Source: Akkermansia muciniphila | GTDB taxonomy: Bacteria > Verrucomicrobiota > Verrucomicrobiia > Verrucomicrobiales > Akkermansiaceae | Length of the DNA stretch: 64,000 nt | Assembly: GCA_945890645.1 (NCBI GenBank) | Contig: CAMDCV010000011.1 | Coordinates: 33,833 to 97,832, forward strand | Direction: 5' to 3' | Shown here: positions 42,386 through 51,959 of the stretch, one piece after another | How positions within the stretch are numbered: position 1 is the stretch's first letter | Layout: every line of letters begins with the position of its first letter | Notes under the pieces: model-generated | Told to the model about the DNA's origin: nothing | The model's input: the letters and a program-made list of their open reading frames with translations, nothing else | Database searches by the model: none | Translations under genes and position numbers: made by a program

Positions 42386-44128
42386 ATGCTAGAACTACAG
42401 GAAGTTTGTTTTTCCATCAACAAAGACGGCGAGGAAGTGAACCTCGTCGACCATGTCTCGATCAAGGTGCCGCGCGGGCATTTCATGGCCATTGTCGGCC
42501 CCTCTGGTTGCGGGAAAACGACCCTACTCAAAACCATCGCCGGCCTGAATGCAGAAAGTGATGGCACGCTCCTTTGGAACGGTCTCAGCCTCTCCGATGG
42601 TCACGATTTCTCGCCTGCGGAGATTGGCTACGTGCCTCAGTTCTCGATCGCTTATGATCCACTCACGGTCGATGAATCAGTTGAGGCCGCTACGCGACTG
42701 CGAATCAAGACTCAAGACAATGCCGAGCTTGATGCCCGCATTGATCGCGCCCTAGAAGAAACTGGCCTCACGGCGATTGCCGATCGCCCCGTCAAAGTTC
42801 TTTCGGGGGGACAAAAGCGTCGCCTCGGTCTTGCGATGGAGCTTGTTTCCGCACCGAAAATTCTGCTTTGCGATGAGGTTACTTCTGGTCTTGACCCGCG
42901 CTCCGAGCGGGAGATCGTTACACTTCTGCATGAGCTTTCTCGCAAGGAAGGTCGCATTGTTCTCTCGGTCACGCACTCACTCGCGCATCTGGAACTTTAC
43001 GATTCCATCCTCGTGCTGCATGAGGGCCGCGTGGCCTTCCACGGGCCACCTGACATGCTGGCTCATTATTTTTCAGTCAAGGACACGGAGGAAATTTATC
43101 CCCGTTTGGCGAAACAACCGTCCACGCGATGGCAGTCATCGTGGATGAAACATCGTGAGGCTTATTACGAAAAAATCGAAAAGCGTCGCGAGAAAAACAT
43201 GCAAGAAGGTGAACTGCATGTACCGCCTTTGAAATCTAGCAAAGAGGGCGAAGAAGTAGAAGAAGATGCCATCTTCACTCCTGGTATCATCAGCCAGTTC
43301 ATCACGCTGCTATCCCGGCGCTGGCGCATTTTTTTCCGCGACCGGGGACAGGTGTTTTTGCAACTCGCCATCATGATTTGCTTTCCCATTCTCGTATCGT
43401 TATTCAGCGACAAAGCCAACGTCCAGATGCGAACGCTTTCCGACATGCGCCAGACCGATGTGATGTTGGAGTTGGAGGAACAACAAAATGTGCGACAAGA
43501 CAACATGAAAGCTGGTTCGGCTCTCTCGGGCATTATCATGTTCCAAGTCGTGTTGCTTGGGTTGATGGGCTCTAACAACTCCGCACGGGAAATAGCGGGC
43601 GAGCGCTCCATTTATGAGAAGGAAAAATTCGGTGGATTACGACCTGCCGCTTATATCGCCAGCAAAATCGCTTTCCTCTCTTGCCTCGTCATCGCGCAGT
43701 CGCTGTGGATGGCTGTGTTTGTCAACATATTCTCACCATTCGATGGCACCTTTGCCCAGCATGCGGTGTTTCTATTACTCTGCAATGCAGCGATGACCGC
43801 GGTCTGTCTCGGGATTTCCGCCATGATGAAAACGGCTGAGCAGGCATCGCTACTGTCGATCTATCTTGTCGGCTTCCAACTCCCACTTTCGGGTGCAGTA
43901 TTGGCTCTTCCGGAAACAATCGAAACCTTCACACGACCCTTCATTTCGGCCTACTGGGCCTGGTCAGGATCAGTGGAGGCACTGTCGATTTCGCGCAATG
44001 CGGCGGTTAAATCGGTGATTTCCACCTCCATCACCCCGCAGGACTTCTGTTTTTACTTGCTGGGACTGCACATTGCAGTAGGATTACTTGTAGCTTGGAT
44101 GGGCGCAAAACGTCACCAGTGGGAATAA
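42386..44128 (+). CDS. ABC-2-type half transporter (ATPase and permease fused, ABCG-like)
   Basis: 580 residues. The N-terminal ATPase has Walker A GPSGCGKTTLLKT, signature LSGGQKRRLGLAMEL, Walker B KILLCDEVTSGLD, and the H-loop SVTHSLA. A linker (about 230-300) has KIEKRREKNM and a Glu-rich stretch. The C-terminal membrane part has about six helices. The order ATPase then membrane domain is that of ABCG (white) half transporters, which work as dimers to export lipophilic substrates. It begins 78 bp after the response regulator. Substrate unknown. Confidence 0.8.
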   Translation: MLELQEVCFSINKDGEEVNLVDHVSIKVPRGHFMAIVGPSGCGKTTLLKTIAGLNAESDGTLLWNGLSLSDGHDFSPAEIGYVPQFSIAYDPLTVDESVEAATRLRIKTQDNAELDARIDRALEETGLTAIADRPVKVLSGGQKRRLGLAMELVSAPKILLCDEVTSGLDPRSEREIVTLLHELSRKEGRIVLSVTHSLAHLELYDSILVLHEGRVAFHGPPDMLAHYFSVKDTEEIYPRLAKQPSTRWQSSWMKHREAYYEKIEKRREKNMQEGELHVPPLKSSKEGEEVEEDAIFTPGIISQFITLLSRRWRIFFRDRGQVFLQLAIMICFPILVSLFSDKANVQMRTLSDMRQTDVMLELEEQQNVRQDNMKAGSALSGIIMFQVVLLGLMGSNNSAREIAGERSIYEKEKFGGLRPAAYIASKIAFLSCLVIAQSLWMAVFVNIFSPFDGTFAQHAVFLLLCNAAMTAVCLGISAMMKTAEQASLLSIYLVGFQLPLSGAVLALPETIETFTRPFISAYWAWSGSVEALSISRNAAVKSVISTSITPQDFCFYLLGLHIAVGLLVAWMGAKRHQWE

Positions 44129-44179
44129 TTTTATTCTTTTTGCTCCACAACCCCGACTCTATTTCGTATAGTAAACCAT

Positions 44180-44572
44180 ATGGCAAGACGTGCTAGCACT
44201 GGACCCAACCTTTCTGTAATCATCGGCATTGCAGCCTTTGTCATCGTCGCATTCATCGGCGCGCGATTTTTGATGAAAGGCACCTCGCAAAAAATCAAAG
44301 GCACAACCCCGCTCTCGGTGACGGAATTTCTTGAAAATGGCAACTCGCTGCGCGGCAATGAATACCTTGTCGAAGGCATCGTCGATCAGCGGTTCCCACG
44401 TGATAGCGGCCAACTTGTGTCATTGCAGATCAACGACAGCGAGGAAATGATCGGCATCGAGGTACCCTCTTCTTTCAATCACCTGAATATCGAACGACAA
44501 CAAAAACTGGCAATCAAGGTTCGCTTCCGTGAAGGCGGCGTACCAGTGGCCACTCAAATCGAACGTCAATAA
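44180..44572 (+). CDS. Small membrane-anchored protein, OB-fold-like
   Basis: 130 residues. MARRASTGPNLSVIIGIAAFVIVAFIGARFLM has one N-terminal membrane helix (about 11-30). The soluble part, EYLVEGIVDQRFPRDSGQLVSLQINDSEEMIGIEVPSSFNHLNIERQQKLAIKVRF, has a beta-barrel-like rhythm that could be an OB fold. I do not recognise the family. It opens a run of envelope genes: the next starts 20 bp later. Confidence 0.55.
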   Translation: MARRASTGPNLSVIIGIAAFVIVAFIGARFLMKGTSQKIKGTTPLSVTEFLENGNSLRGNEYLVEGIVDQRFPRDSGQLVSLQINDSEEMIGIEVPSSFNHLNIERQQKLAIKVRFREGGVPVATQIERQ

Positions 44573-44592
44573 ACCTATATCCCAGTCCGCAT

Positions 44593-46611
44593 ATGAAACC
44601 ATCGATTTTGTTCTGTCTCCTGTGCCTGCCCAGCTTGGCGCAAGTTTACACCCCGCCCCCTGGCGGAAACACGCCCGCTCCCGCGAATCAAAGCTCGCAA
44701 GGCGGTGGCGATACCACCATCAATCGCCCTCAACAGCAGAATTCCGCACCTTTGGTGGGCAATGAAGTCCCTTTCATCGACCCTTCAGCAGAGACGGTGT
44801 CTTTCAATGGCAGAAATTTCGCCATTGCCGATAACCGACTTTTCGCAGCGCGATTCGAACGTTACCTCAACGAACCAGAAGACAATTCCGATGAAGCTGT
44901 GGAATACCGCAAAACCATCGATGAAATTCTCGCGCTCGTCTCTCCGCATAATCCTGCCGGACCGAACCTCTACGCGGCATTCAAATTGCTGCCAAAAGCT
45001 TCCAACTATCCCGGCGATGCCAAGCTTTGCGACTCACTTTCTCAGGCAGTCTATGTCGCCATGGTTTCCCGTAAGAACGTTGAAGGCTCTAAAAAGCTGA
45101 TGCAAGCACTTGAAGAAGAGAAACAACGCGTCATTCGCGAAGCAGACTGGAAAGCAGCTACGGAACGTGATATGACCCTCAACCAAACCGGTTCCACTAC
45201 AAGCGGCGGTGGTGGTGGCAATAACAACGCGAACGGTGGCAACACAAGCGGCGGTGGCGGCAACAACGGCGGAGGACAACGCGCCAATGGCGGTCCTGGT
45301 CAACGCTCCGGCCCTGCCACTGATCCCGGACGTGGCACGCAATCACTTCGCTATGCCGATATGCAACGTCGCATCCTTGAAATCGAGGCCCTAAAGGTGA
45401 AAAATGAACTCAAGGGCGAAGTGCAGATCGTTCAGGCCAAGATCCAATACCAAGCACTGATGATGCAATTTTTCATGCAACGTCGCTTCCAACACGTACT
45501 GATGGCTTCGCGTTTCTACAACCAAATCTGGACCGATGGCGACAGCAAGTTGCACATCGATAAGAACTCGGACACCTCGAAGCTGTTCAATGAATCGGTC
45601 GGCTTCAGCCCCACCGTTGCCAGCCTCGATAGCTTTTCGTCGGAGTTCATTCGCGACTGTGACAAGGGCGTGGAAGCCTTCAATTTCCTTGCCGATAAAG
45701 GTGAGCTAGAGTCAGCCGCAAAGCGTCTATCCGAGGCTTATGCAGTCGGCGAGTTCATGCCTGGCGTCCGTACGCTCCCCCGCGAGCGCAAGCGCAAAGT
45801 GTTAGAGTTCGTCCGCGAATCTTACAAACTTCTCGCTGCAATCGATGTGAAAGATTACGCCCAAGCGGAAAAAATTTCCGCTAACATGAAAACGATGGCC
45901 AGCGACTACAACGGTAACAAAGCCGATGCCGCCATCGCTACCTACACGCGGGTCTCGAACATGCACATCATGACCGCCAAGACCCATGCGGCGACGAACG
46001 AAATCGATAAAGCTCGCGAGGAAATCAAAAAGGCCATGGAAGTCTGGCCACAAAATCCCAAGCTCGCAGAATTCGATCAACTCATCGAAGCTGGCAGCAC
46101 TCTGGTCACTGCGAAAAATGACTTCGATCGCTTGCTTTCGGAAAACAACTACCGTCAGATTTTCGCCGATCAATACCGCATCGCCCCTGCCATCCAGACC
46201 GATCCGCAACGCTTGGAAGCATTCAAGCAAATCATTGGCAACCTCACCAGCATCGAGGCATCGATTGGCAAAGCCAACGAGTTCTCCAAAATGGGCCAAG
46301 ACTACGCCGCATGGGAGCAACTCGCGCTCGTGCGCGAAAAATTCCCTGACGATCCGAAACTCGGCCGCGAATTGGAATTGCTCGCGCCAAAAGTGGCAGA
46401 CTTCACCAAGGCTCTCGACCGCGCCCGCACCTTTGAAAAACGCATGGACAAGCAAACTGGCTCGGCCATGGCGTGGTATCTCAAAGCCCAAAAAATCTAC
46501 CCACAAAGCCTGCTCGCCAAAGAAGGCGTCGAACGCTTGCTCACCGTTATCCTGCCAAACGATAGCGATATCAAAGCACCTGTGACGCAAGAACAACCTG
46601 ATGAGTTTTAA
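44593..46611 (+). CDS. Secreted TPR-like protein with Gly/Asn-rich linker
   Basis: 672 residues. A signal peptide (MKPSILFCLLCLPSLAQ) leads to a Pro/Gly-rich start. A low-complexity Gly/Asn/Ser stretch lies near residues 200-245. Residues about 250-660 are helical with repeat-like units such as AKTHAATNEIDKAREEIKKAMEVWPQNPKLAEFDQLI, typical of TPR-like repeats. No catalytic motif is seen. It starts 20 bp after the small membrane gene and overlaps the next gene by 11 bp. Family unknown; likely a scaffold in the envelope. Confidence 0.65.
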   Translation: MKPSILFCLLCLPSLAQVYTPPPGGNTPAPANQSSQGGGDTTINRPQQQNSAPLVGNEVPFIDPSAETVSFNGRNFAIADNRLFAARFERYLNEPEDNSDEAVEYRKTIDEILALVSPHNPAGPNLYAAFKLLPKASNYPGDAKLCDSLSQAVYVAMVSRKNVEGSKKLMQALEEEKQRVIREADWKAATERDMTLNQTGSTTSGGGGGNNNANGGNTSGGGGNNGGGQRANGGPGQRSGPATDPGRGTQSLRYADMQRRILEIEALKVKNELKGEVQIVQAKIQYQALMMQFFMQRRFQHVLMASRFYNQIWTDGDSKLHIDKNSDTSKLFNESVGFSPTVASLDSFSSEFIRDCDKGVEAFNFLADKGELESAAKRLSEAYAVGEFMPGVRTLPRERKRKVLEFVRESYKLLAAIDVKDYAQAEKISANMKTMASDYNGNKADAAIATYTRVSNMHIMTAKTHAATNEIDKAREEIKKAMEVWPQNPKLAEFDQLIEAGSTLVTAKNDFDRLLSENNYRQIFADQYRIAPAIQTDPQRLEAFKQIIGNLTSIEASIGKANEFSKMGQDYAAWEQLALVREKFPDDPKLGRELELLAPKVADFTKALDRARTFEKRMDKQTGSAMAWYLKAQKIYPQSLLAKEGVERLLTVILPNDSDIKAPVTQEQPDEF

Positions 46612-47323
46612 TCGTTTGCGTATCGGAAGGGCTGGCGTGACATTCTTCCTGACGCTGGCCGTGCTGGCGCAGGATGCCACCACGCCCCCCGTCATTGCAG
46701 AGCCATCTTGCTGCGCCGGTTCCAGTCGCGCGGCGTCGCTCTCTTTCGACCCCTTTGCTAAACCGAGTTCCTGGCGTTTCGCGGATGCTTCCGCGTGGCA
46801 GTGGAAAGAAGCGGAGAACGGTAAAGAGTTAATCTTGCTCAAACAAAACGACTACAAGCCCCCCTTCCGCAGCCCCGTCAATCTCGCTTGGTTTGAGGAT
46901 CGCGAATGGAGCAGTTTTTCCCTCACCTTCGAGTGCCAATTGGGCAGCTTCACTGAGGGGAATAACGACCTCTGCGTCGCCTTGGGTGGCGTAAGCACTA
47001 GCCAATTTTACTATGCCCACCTCGGCGAAAAAGCCGACCAAGCTCATCATCAAATTCACATCGTCCAGCAGGCGGACCGCAAACCGATCACTACTTATCG
47101 CAATGCAGGAACGCCATGGAAAAAGGATACTTGGCACAAGGTAAAAGTCATCCGCAATCACAGCACGGGGGATATCGCTGTCTGGTTTGATGATGCTCCA
47201 CAACCCATCCTCACCGCCCAAGACAAAACCTTTGAATGGGGGAAAATCGCCTTAGGCTCCTTCGACGATGAAGGCCGCTTCCGCAACATCCGCATACGCG
47301 GCACCAGTCGCCCGACAAACTGA
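46601..47323 (+). CDS. Secreted DUF1080-like (3-keto-disaccharide hydrolase fold) protein
   Basis: 240 residues. An N-terminal hydrophobic stretch (AGVTFFLTLAVLAQ) suggests export. The rest looks like the LamG/concanavalin fold of DUF1080: WSSFSLTFECQLGS...NNDLCVALGGVS, YRNAGTPWKKDTWHKVKVIRNHSTGDIAVWFDDAPQPI and GKIALGSFDDEGRFRNIRIRG. Members include 3-keto-disaccharide hydrolases, but many are of unknown role. It overlaps the TPR-like gene by 11 bp. Confidence 0.65.
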   Translation: MSFNRLRIGRAGVTFFLTLAVLAQDATTPPVIAEPSCCAGSSRAASLSFDPFAKPSSWRFADASAWQWKEAENGKELILLKQNDYKPPFRSPVNLAWFEDREWSSFSLTFECQLGSFTEGNNDLCVALGGVSTSQFYYAHLGEKADQAHHQIHIVQQADRKPITTYRNAGTPWKKDTWHKVKVIRNHSTGDIAVWFDDAPQPILTAQDKTFEWGKIALGSFDDEGRFRNIRIRGTSRPTN

Positions 47324-47331
47324 TTGTTATC

Positions 47332-47781
47332 ATGACCTCGCAAGGGAAACTAATAACAGCCTTTCTCCTCACCTGCGGGGCCCTCGCATTCTCTGAGGAA
47401 ATTCCCCTGTTGCGAGAGGCACGAGCTCTTGATCCGAAGGCTACTGATATTGTGGGGGAATTCCACAAGGTTGGTTTACCGAAATACACGGAAATTGAAA
47501 AGCAAGTCATTGCACGTGCGCAAAAGCTTCAAAATGAACATACTGCCATGTTTGAGCGCATTGAGATGGGCAAGTCGCTTTTTGATTATCCTGGATTGAT
47601 TGCACTCGGGATAATTCACTACGACTCCAAAGCAACTATCACCTACTCGCTCACCATCGGAATCCATCCTCACATCCCAGAGTTTGCAGAAGCATTCACT
47701 GAGTATCGAATCACCTTTGACAGCAAGGGATTGATTCGGAGCAAGTCCAGGGTGGAATCCCTAGGGAAATCAGCCCCATAA
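47332..47781 (+). CDS. Secreted protein of unknown function
   Basis: 149 residues. A signal peptide (LITAFLLTCGALAFSEE) is followed by a mostly helical and beta body with no motif I recognise. It begins 8 bp after the DUF1080-like gene and might be part of that operon. A 138-bp gap with low GC and no clear signal follows. Confidence 0.55.
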   Translation: MTSQGKLITAFLLTCGALAFSEEIPLLREARALDPKATDIVGEFHKVGLPKYTEIEKQVIARAQKLQNEHTAMFERIEMGKSLFDYPGLIALGIIHYDSKATITYSLTIGIHPHIPEFAEAFTEYRITFDSKGLIRSKSRVESLGKSAP

Positions 47782-47919
47782 GCCAGTAACGTAAGCGACA
47801 AAAGAACATCGAGTATTTCACTTTACCACTTCTTATATGCAGTGGAAAATGAACTTGCCATTATTCGCGCAGTGGATATTTCTATCATGTAATTGATGAA
47901 TTGTTAGCCAATACCACCC

Positions 47920-48651
47920 ATGGAACTATCTGAATCGGGATCACCCATCTACCGCCATGAGAAGCGCGATCGTGAATTTGAATTCGCGCTTGGCGACTCG
48001 GAGAACATCGAAAAAATCAGTGAACACATTGAGCGCTACGTGGGCCCGATTGCGACTGTCTTTCATGAACTCATTTCCGATCTGGTCCACATCGACGTGC
48101 ATATTGTGAAGCCTACGGACGATCGTCCCTGCTACACATTGGTAACATCGGGTATGAGCGACATTGCCATGGGCTGTCCTGATGAATATCCTGATCTCAA
48201 GTATTCAGAATTGCTCATCTGTTTGCCACCAACCTGGAACATAAATCAGGAATCATGGAAAGCAGAAGAGAACTATTGGCCCATACGCATGCTGAAATTT
48301 CTCTCACGGTTTCCTCACGAGTATCAAACGTGGCTCTGGGCCATGCACACGATCCCAAATGGCGATCCGCCCGAGCCATTTGCCCAGAATACTTCTATGA
48401 GCGGCGTGATCCTATTGCCACCCGTCACCATCGCCGAAGAATTCCATGAACTTGTCATCGACGAGAACAAAACAATACATTTCCATGCAGTGATTCCCCT
48501 TCATTCCGACGAGATGGATTTGAAGCTAAAGGAGGGCGCAGAAGCTCTGTTCGACGGTTTTGAAAAAAACCGGATCACCGAAGTCCTCAACCCATCTCGT
48601 CCCAGCACTGTGCAGAAAAAGAAGAAATCTTGGTTTTCGTTTGGTAAGTAA
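47920..48651 (+). CDS. Suppressor-of-fused (SUFU) domain protein
   Basis: 243 residues. The segment HIDVHIVKPTDDRPCYTLVTSGMSDIAMGCPDEYPDLKYSELLICLPPTWNI matches the SUFU domain (PF05076), which in bacteria occurs in single-domain proteins often near immunity or polymorphic-toxin loci; WPIRMLKFLSRFPHEYQTWLWAMHTIPNG and GVILLPP also fit. The C-terminus is Lys-rich. No toxin gene is nearby, so no immunity partner can be shown. Role unknown. Confidence 0.82.
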   Translation: MELSESGSPIYRHEKRDREFEFALGDSENIEKISEHIERYVGPIATVFHELISDLVHIDVHIVKPTDDRPCYTLVTSGMSDIAMGCPDEYPDLKYSELLICLPPTWNINQESWKAEENYWPIRMLKFLSRFPHEYQTWLWAMHTIPNGDPPEPFAQNTSMSGVILLPPVTIAEEFHELVIDENKTIHFHAVIPLHSDEMDLKLKEGAEALFDGFEKNRITEVLNPSRPSTVQKKKKSWFSFGK

Positions 48652-48715
48652 AGTTAAAGAGACAAAATCGCCACAGAACCAATCAGTACTTGTTTCAGAG
48701 TTGCGGCACCTCTAC

Positions 48716-48721
48716 TATAAT
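48716..48721 (+). promoter_or_regulatory. Perfect -10 element TATAAT before the lipoprotein gene
   Basis: TATAAT lies 17 bp upstream of the ATG at 48738. No good -35 is seen at 17 bp. Confidence 0.35.
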
Positions 48722-48737
48722 GAAGCAATAATTTCTT

Positions 48738-49169
48738 ATGCGATATCACTTACTAATTTTTGTTGGGCTGATCATTACCTTGTTTTGTTCCTGCGATCAA
48801 AGCCAGAAGCATCAAACCACAGCTGTTTCGAGCCACATTCTTGAAGGTGGATGGCTTGCTAGTGATGGCACCGTCTTCTTATTTAGAGCGGACGGAACGT
48901 TTCATGGTTTCGATTTTCGCCACAGAGAAATATGGGGAAATTGGGTAACTCTATCCAAAGAGCGTGTGGGATTTCAAAGTCTTTTGCATGATTCCTATTA
49001 CGCGCCGCAATACGCAATCATCGCTAATAACGACACCAATCAGATGAATTACATTGTCACTGGAGGCACACATTTTATTTCAGCCAAACGTCTTTCGATT
49101 GAGGAAGCGGAGGCGTCGATTAAAGTCGTGATTGATCGCACGATTCACAAACCCCGCGAGAGTGAATAG
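48738..49169 (+). CDS. Small lipoprotein
   Basis: 143 residues. MRYHLLIFVGLIITLFCSCDQ is a lipoprotein signal with lipobox-like LFCSC. The soluble part has ILEGGWLASDGTVFLFRADGTFHGFDF..WGNWVTLSKERVGFQS, a lipocalin-like or DUF-type strand pattern of the sort seen in small stress-related lipoproteins. No family is recognised. The preceding gene is on the same strand. Confidence 0.6.
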   Translation: MRYHLLIFVGLIITLFCSCDQSQKHQTTAVSSHILEGGWLASDGTVFLFRADGTFHGFDFRHREIWGNWVTLSKERVGFQSLLHDSYYAPQYAIIANNDTNQMNYIVTGGTHFISAKRLSIEEAEASIKVVIDRTIHKPRESE

Positions 49170-49185
49170 TGAGACAGGGATGATT

Positions 49186-49215
49186 GGGGGGTATTATTGG
49201 AAAAAATATCCCCCC
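49186..49215. repeat. G6...C6 inverted repeat
   Basis: GGGGGG (49186-49191) and CCCCCC (49210-49215) can pair around an 18-base loop, between the lipoprotein and pseudokinase genes. It lacks a T-run and may be a weak terminator. Confidence 0.3.
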
Positions 49216-49279
49216 TAAAGCAATAAGCAGCAAAATAATTGATTGCGAATTCCGCCCTCTGAGGCTATCGGTGTGGTGA

Positions 49280-51892
49280 ATGGAAGCCCCCCGCATTAAC
49301 GGCCTAAAGGTGACTCAGACTATTGGCTCTGGTGTCTCTGGTATTTTGTATGCAGCCGAAGATGAGCGCGGACAAAAAGTCGCTGTAAAGGTATTTAAGG
49401 ATCGATCCATTCAGCGTGGCCTTTTGCAGAAAATGACGAAACGACTGGATAAAGACAGTTGGCCACGGGGAGTAATGCCGGTTTTGTCTGCGGATTACGA
49501 CGCTCAACCCGCTCGGCGTGTGACTCTGGACTACAGGGATGACAACGGGCAACCAAGCAGCTTGCAACATCGTTGGAATAGCGATCCTAGCATTGTGCCG
49601 TGGGATTTGATCCGCGAACTCGCTCTGGCGCTGGCTTCAATGCACGGTCGGCAAGTCGCTCACGGCAATCTGAAACCGGGGAACATTTTCTTCGCGGAAT
49701 CCGGTGAACTTTTGCTCAGTGATTGGGCATTGGGGCAAATGCCTGGCATCAGCCAACTTGATTTCACGGATGCATTTCTTTACCAATCGCCGGAACAATT
49801 GCTCCATCCAGAGGGCTACCTCGAGGAAGCGGGATATCGCTGGGATGTTTTTGCTTTCGCTACACTGAGCTTCCGCTTGCTCACCGGAAAATTCCCACGC
49901 TGCGATGAAACGTTTTCCAAAGTCGCAACTCCCTTCGGCACTACCAAACGCGAGAGCATTGTTGCAGATACTCATAAAATGGCCCGCAGTCTCATGACCG
50001 AGGAGTTGATTCGGTGGCCTGAGTCGGATGTGGACAATCGCGAGCAACAATACCGCGACTTAATCTTACAGTGTCTGCACCTTGCTCCGAATGAACGTCC
50101 TTCTTCGATGATCGAAGTGTCTCGTGCCTTTGATGAAATTGATTTTCGCTATGATGCCGAGCAACAAAGCGACAAACTACTCAACCATAGCCGACGCAGC
50201 AGAAGGGTCATCACGCTTCTCACATTCATATGCGTCGTTTTGCTGGCTGGTGTTGTGATTGCCACCGTAAACTGGATGCGGACGAAGGATCTTCTCGATA
50301 CGGAAAAATCCCAAAGTTTGGCAGAACGGGACTTACTCAGTAAGTTGAAAAAAGACGAGCTCGACGGGCTCAGTAAGACAACGCAAGAAGAACTCGATGG
50401 ACTTAGCAAGACCACACAAGAAGCACTCGATCAAAAGAAAATCGTTGAAGAACAACTCAAAAAAGAAGTCGCCTTAGCGCAAGCAGAAAAACAAAAAGTT
50501 GAGCAAGCCCTAATCAACGATCGTGCGCATTGGATCGAAAAACTACGCGCTTCTCGGCAAATCGGCGACAATCTTTTCACCTGGGCCCTGTCGAAAGAGC
50601 ATCGTAACTTGCCACCGCTCGATGGACGGGAAACGCGCTTGCAGTCGCTAGAAGCGTATTATCAGCAATTTATTCATGAAGCATCACTTCTTCCCGAGTT
50701 ATCAGAGGAAAAGGCCCGGGCAAAATGGCAACTTGCAGAAATCTCCCTCGCCAAAGGACAGGCGGATCTCGCTGCAAAACAATTGGAACTATCTCTGCCA
50801 GACATCCAAAAATACGATCACGATGCCTCATGGAGCGTGCGCATCGCTACAGGAAAATTATTGCTCGCACTCCTCTGGCAAAGCAGTGGCGACGAGCGCA
50901 GTGATGCCGCATTTAAAGATGCCCGTACCGCAATCGCAGCATTGCCGAAATCGGGAGTGGACCTTGATCGTATCAAACAACTCACTGCGATTCTCGAATA
51001 TCACGAAGCCGCCAATATCGCCAAAAAAGGCGAAGCGGAAAAAGCGCTCGAGCAACTCATGCGTGCCACCACGCTACTTAATGAAATCGCCGATGTACGC
51101 CCTGAAGTCACCGTCCTGCGCTCAGAGTTGGCCGATTGTTATTTAAACTCCGCCACCATTCTCGAAGGCATGGGGCAAATGGGTGATGCCCGTGAAACAC
51201 GCGTTCTTGCCGTCAACGAACTTCTTGCTCAACTCAAAGCCAAGCCCAAGGACTTCGCCATTCGTCTCTCGCTCGCCAGCACCTACGGCGCGATGGCGGA
51301 AACATCCATGCTCGCGGGTGACGTCACATCCGCTGATCAGCTGAGCCAGAATTCCATCAAGTTCCTGGAACAACTACTGCGAGAACAACCAGAAAATATC
51401 CAAGCTACCATTCGTCTGGCGTCGCAGCGCATTATCGTTGCCAGTTTACTCGAAGACCGTGGTGAGACTGTCAAAGCCCGCGAAGCTGTCGATAAAGGCA
51501 TTAAATTGTTAGAGAATATCATCGCCGCAGAAAAACCTGATCCTCTTGCAACTTTCCACTACGGTCGTTTGTTGTGGGAAAAAGGTCGCATCCTCAGTGC
51601 CGGCAATCAACGCAAACCGGCTTTCGCCTTATACCAACAAGCATTATTGCTACTAGAGCCGATGTGCAAAAAAGATCATGGAGTCTTGCGGGCCGAGCAC
51701 ATTATGCGACATCTCGGTTATTTGCACAGCGATATGGGACACGCCGCACAACTGGACAAAAATATAGACCAAGCGAAACGCAGCTTCGCAGCCAGCATCT
51801 CCATATGGAAGGAATTGCTCAAGCTTCAGCCGCAGAACGAGGAGTACCAAGAGCTTCTGCAATGGAGTCAAGGGCGACTAAAGGAGCTGTAA
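49280..51892 (+). CDS. Membrane pseudokinase with coiled coil and TPR-like domain
   Basis: 870 residues. An N-terminal Ser/Thr-kinase-like domain (about 1-300) has the glycine loop TIGSGVSGILYAAE and Lys37 in VAVKVF. The catalytic HRD is HGN (residues 128-130, HGNLKPGN) and DFG is DWA (148-150), so Asp130 is Asn and the kinase is probably inactive. A membrane helix (about 310-333) is followed by a coiled coil with a 13-residue repeat (ELDGLSKTTQEE, twice). The C-terminal 450 residues are helical TPR-like repeats with EKALEQLMRATTLLNE. It may act as a signal-dependent scaffold. It lies between a lipoprotein gene and prs. Confidence 0.75.
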   Translation: MEAPRINGLKVTQTIGSGVSGILYAAEDERGQKVAVKVFKDRSIQRGLLQKMTKRLDKDSWPRGVMPVLSADYDAQPARRVTLDYRDDNGQPSSLQHRWNSDPSIVPWDLIRELALALASMHGRQVAHGNLKPGNIFFAESGELLLSDWALGQMPGISQLDFTDAFLYQSPEQLLHPEGYLEEAGYRWDVFAFATLSFRLLTGKFPRCDETFSKVATPFGTTKRESIVADTHKMARSLMTEELIRWPESDVDNREQQYRDLILQCLHLAPNERPSSMIEVSRAFDEIDFRYDAEQQSDKLLNHSRRSRRVITLLTFICVVLLAGVVIATVNWMRTKDLLDTEKSQSLAERDLLSKLKKDELDGLSKTTQEELDGLSKTTQEALDQKKIVEEQLKKEVALAQAEKQKVEQALINDRAHWIEKLRASRQIGDNLFTWALSKEHRNLPPLDGRETRLQSLEAYYQQFIHEASLLPELSEEKARAKWQLAEISLAKGQADLAAKQLELSLPDIQKYDHDASWSVRIATGKLLLALLWQSSGDERSDAAFKDARTAIAALPKSGVDLDRIKQLTAILEYHEAANIAKKGEAEKALEQLMRATTLLNEIADVRPEVTVLRSELADCYLNSATILEGMGQMGDARETRVLAVNELLAQLKAKPKDFAIRLSLASTYGAMAETSMLAGDVTSADQLSQNSIKFLEQLLREQPENIQATIRLASQRIIVASLLEDRGETVKAREAVDKGIKLLENIIAAEKPDPLATFHYGRLLWEKGRILSAGNQRKPAFALYQQALLLLEPMCKKDHGVLRAEHIMRHLGYLHSDMGHAAQLDKNIDQAKRSFAASISIWKELLKLQPQNEEYQELLQWSQGRLKEL

Positions 51893-51959
51893 TCCAAGTC
51901 TTGTCAAAAAAATTGGCTAGAATCGCGACGAATGATTGCACATCGGTGGTGGCTTGTGC

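Noticed and set aside
45802..46842. 346-codon open frame on the minus strand
   Set aside because: It is antisense to the TPR-like gene and the start of the DUF1080-like gene; no recognisable protein.
49186..49215. G6/C6 repeat as a riboswitch or structured RNA
   Set aside because: Only one short stem with a bulge is present and no further conserved elements can be seen.
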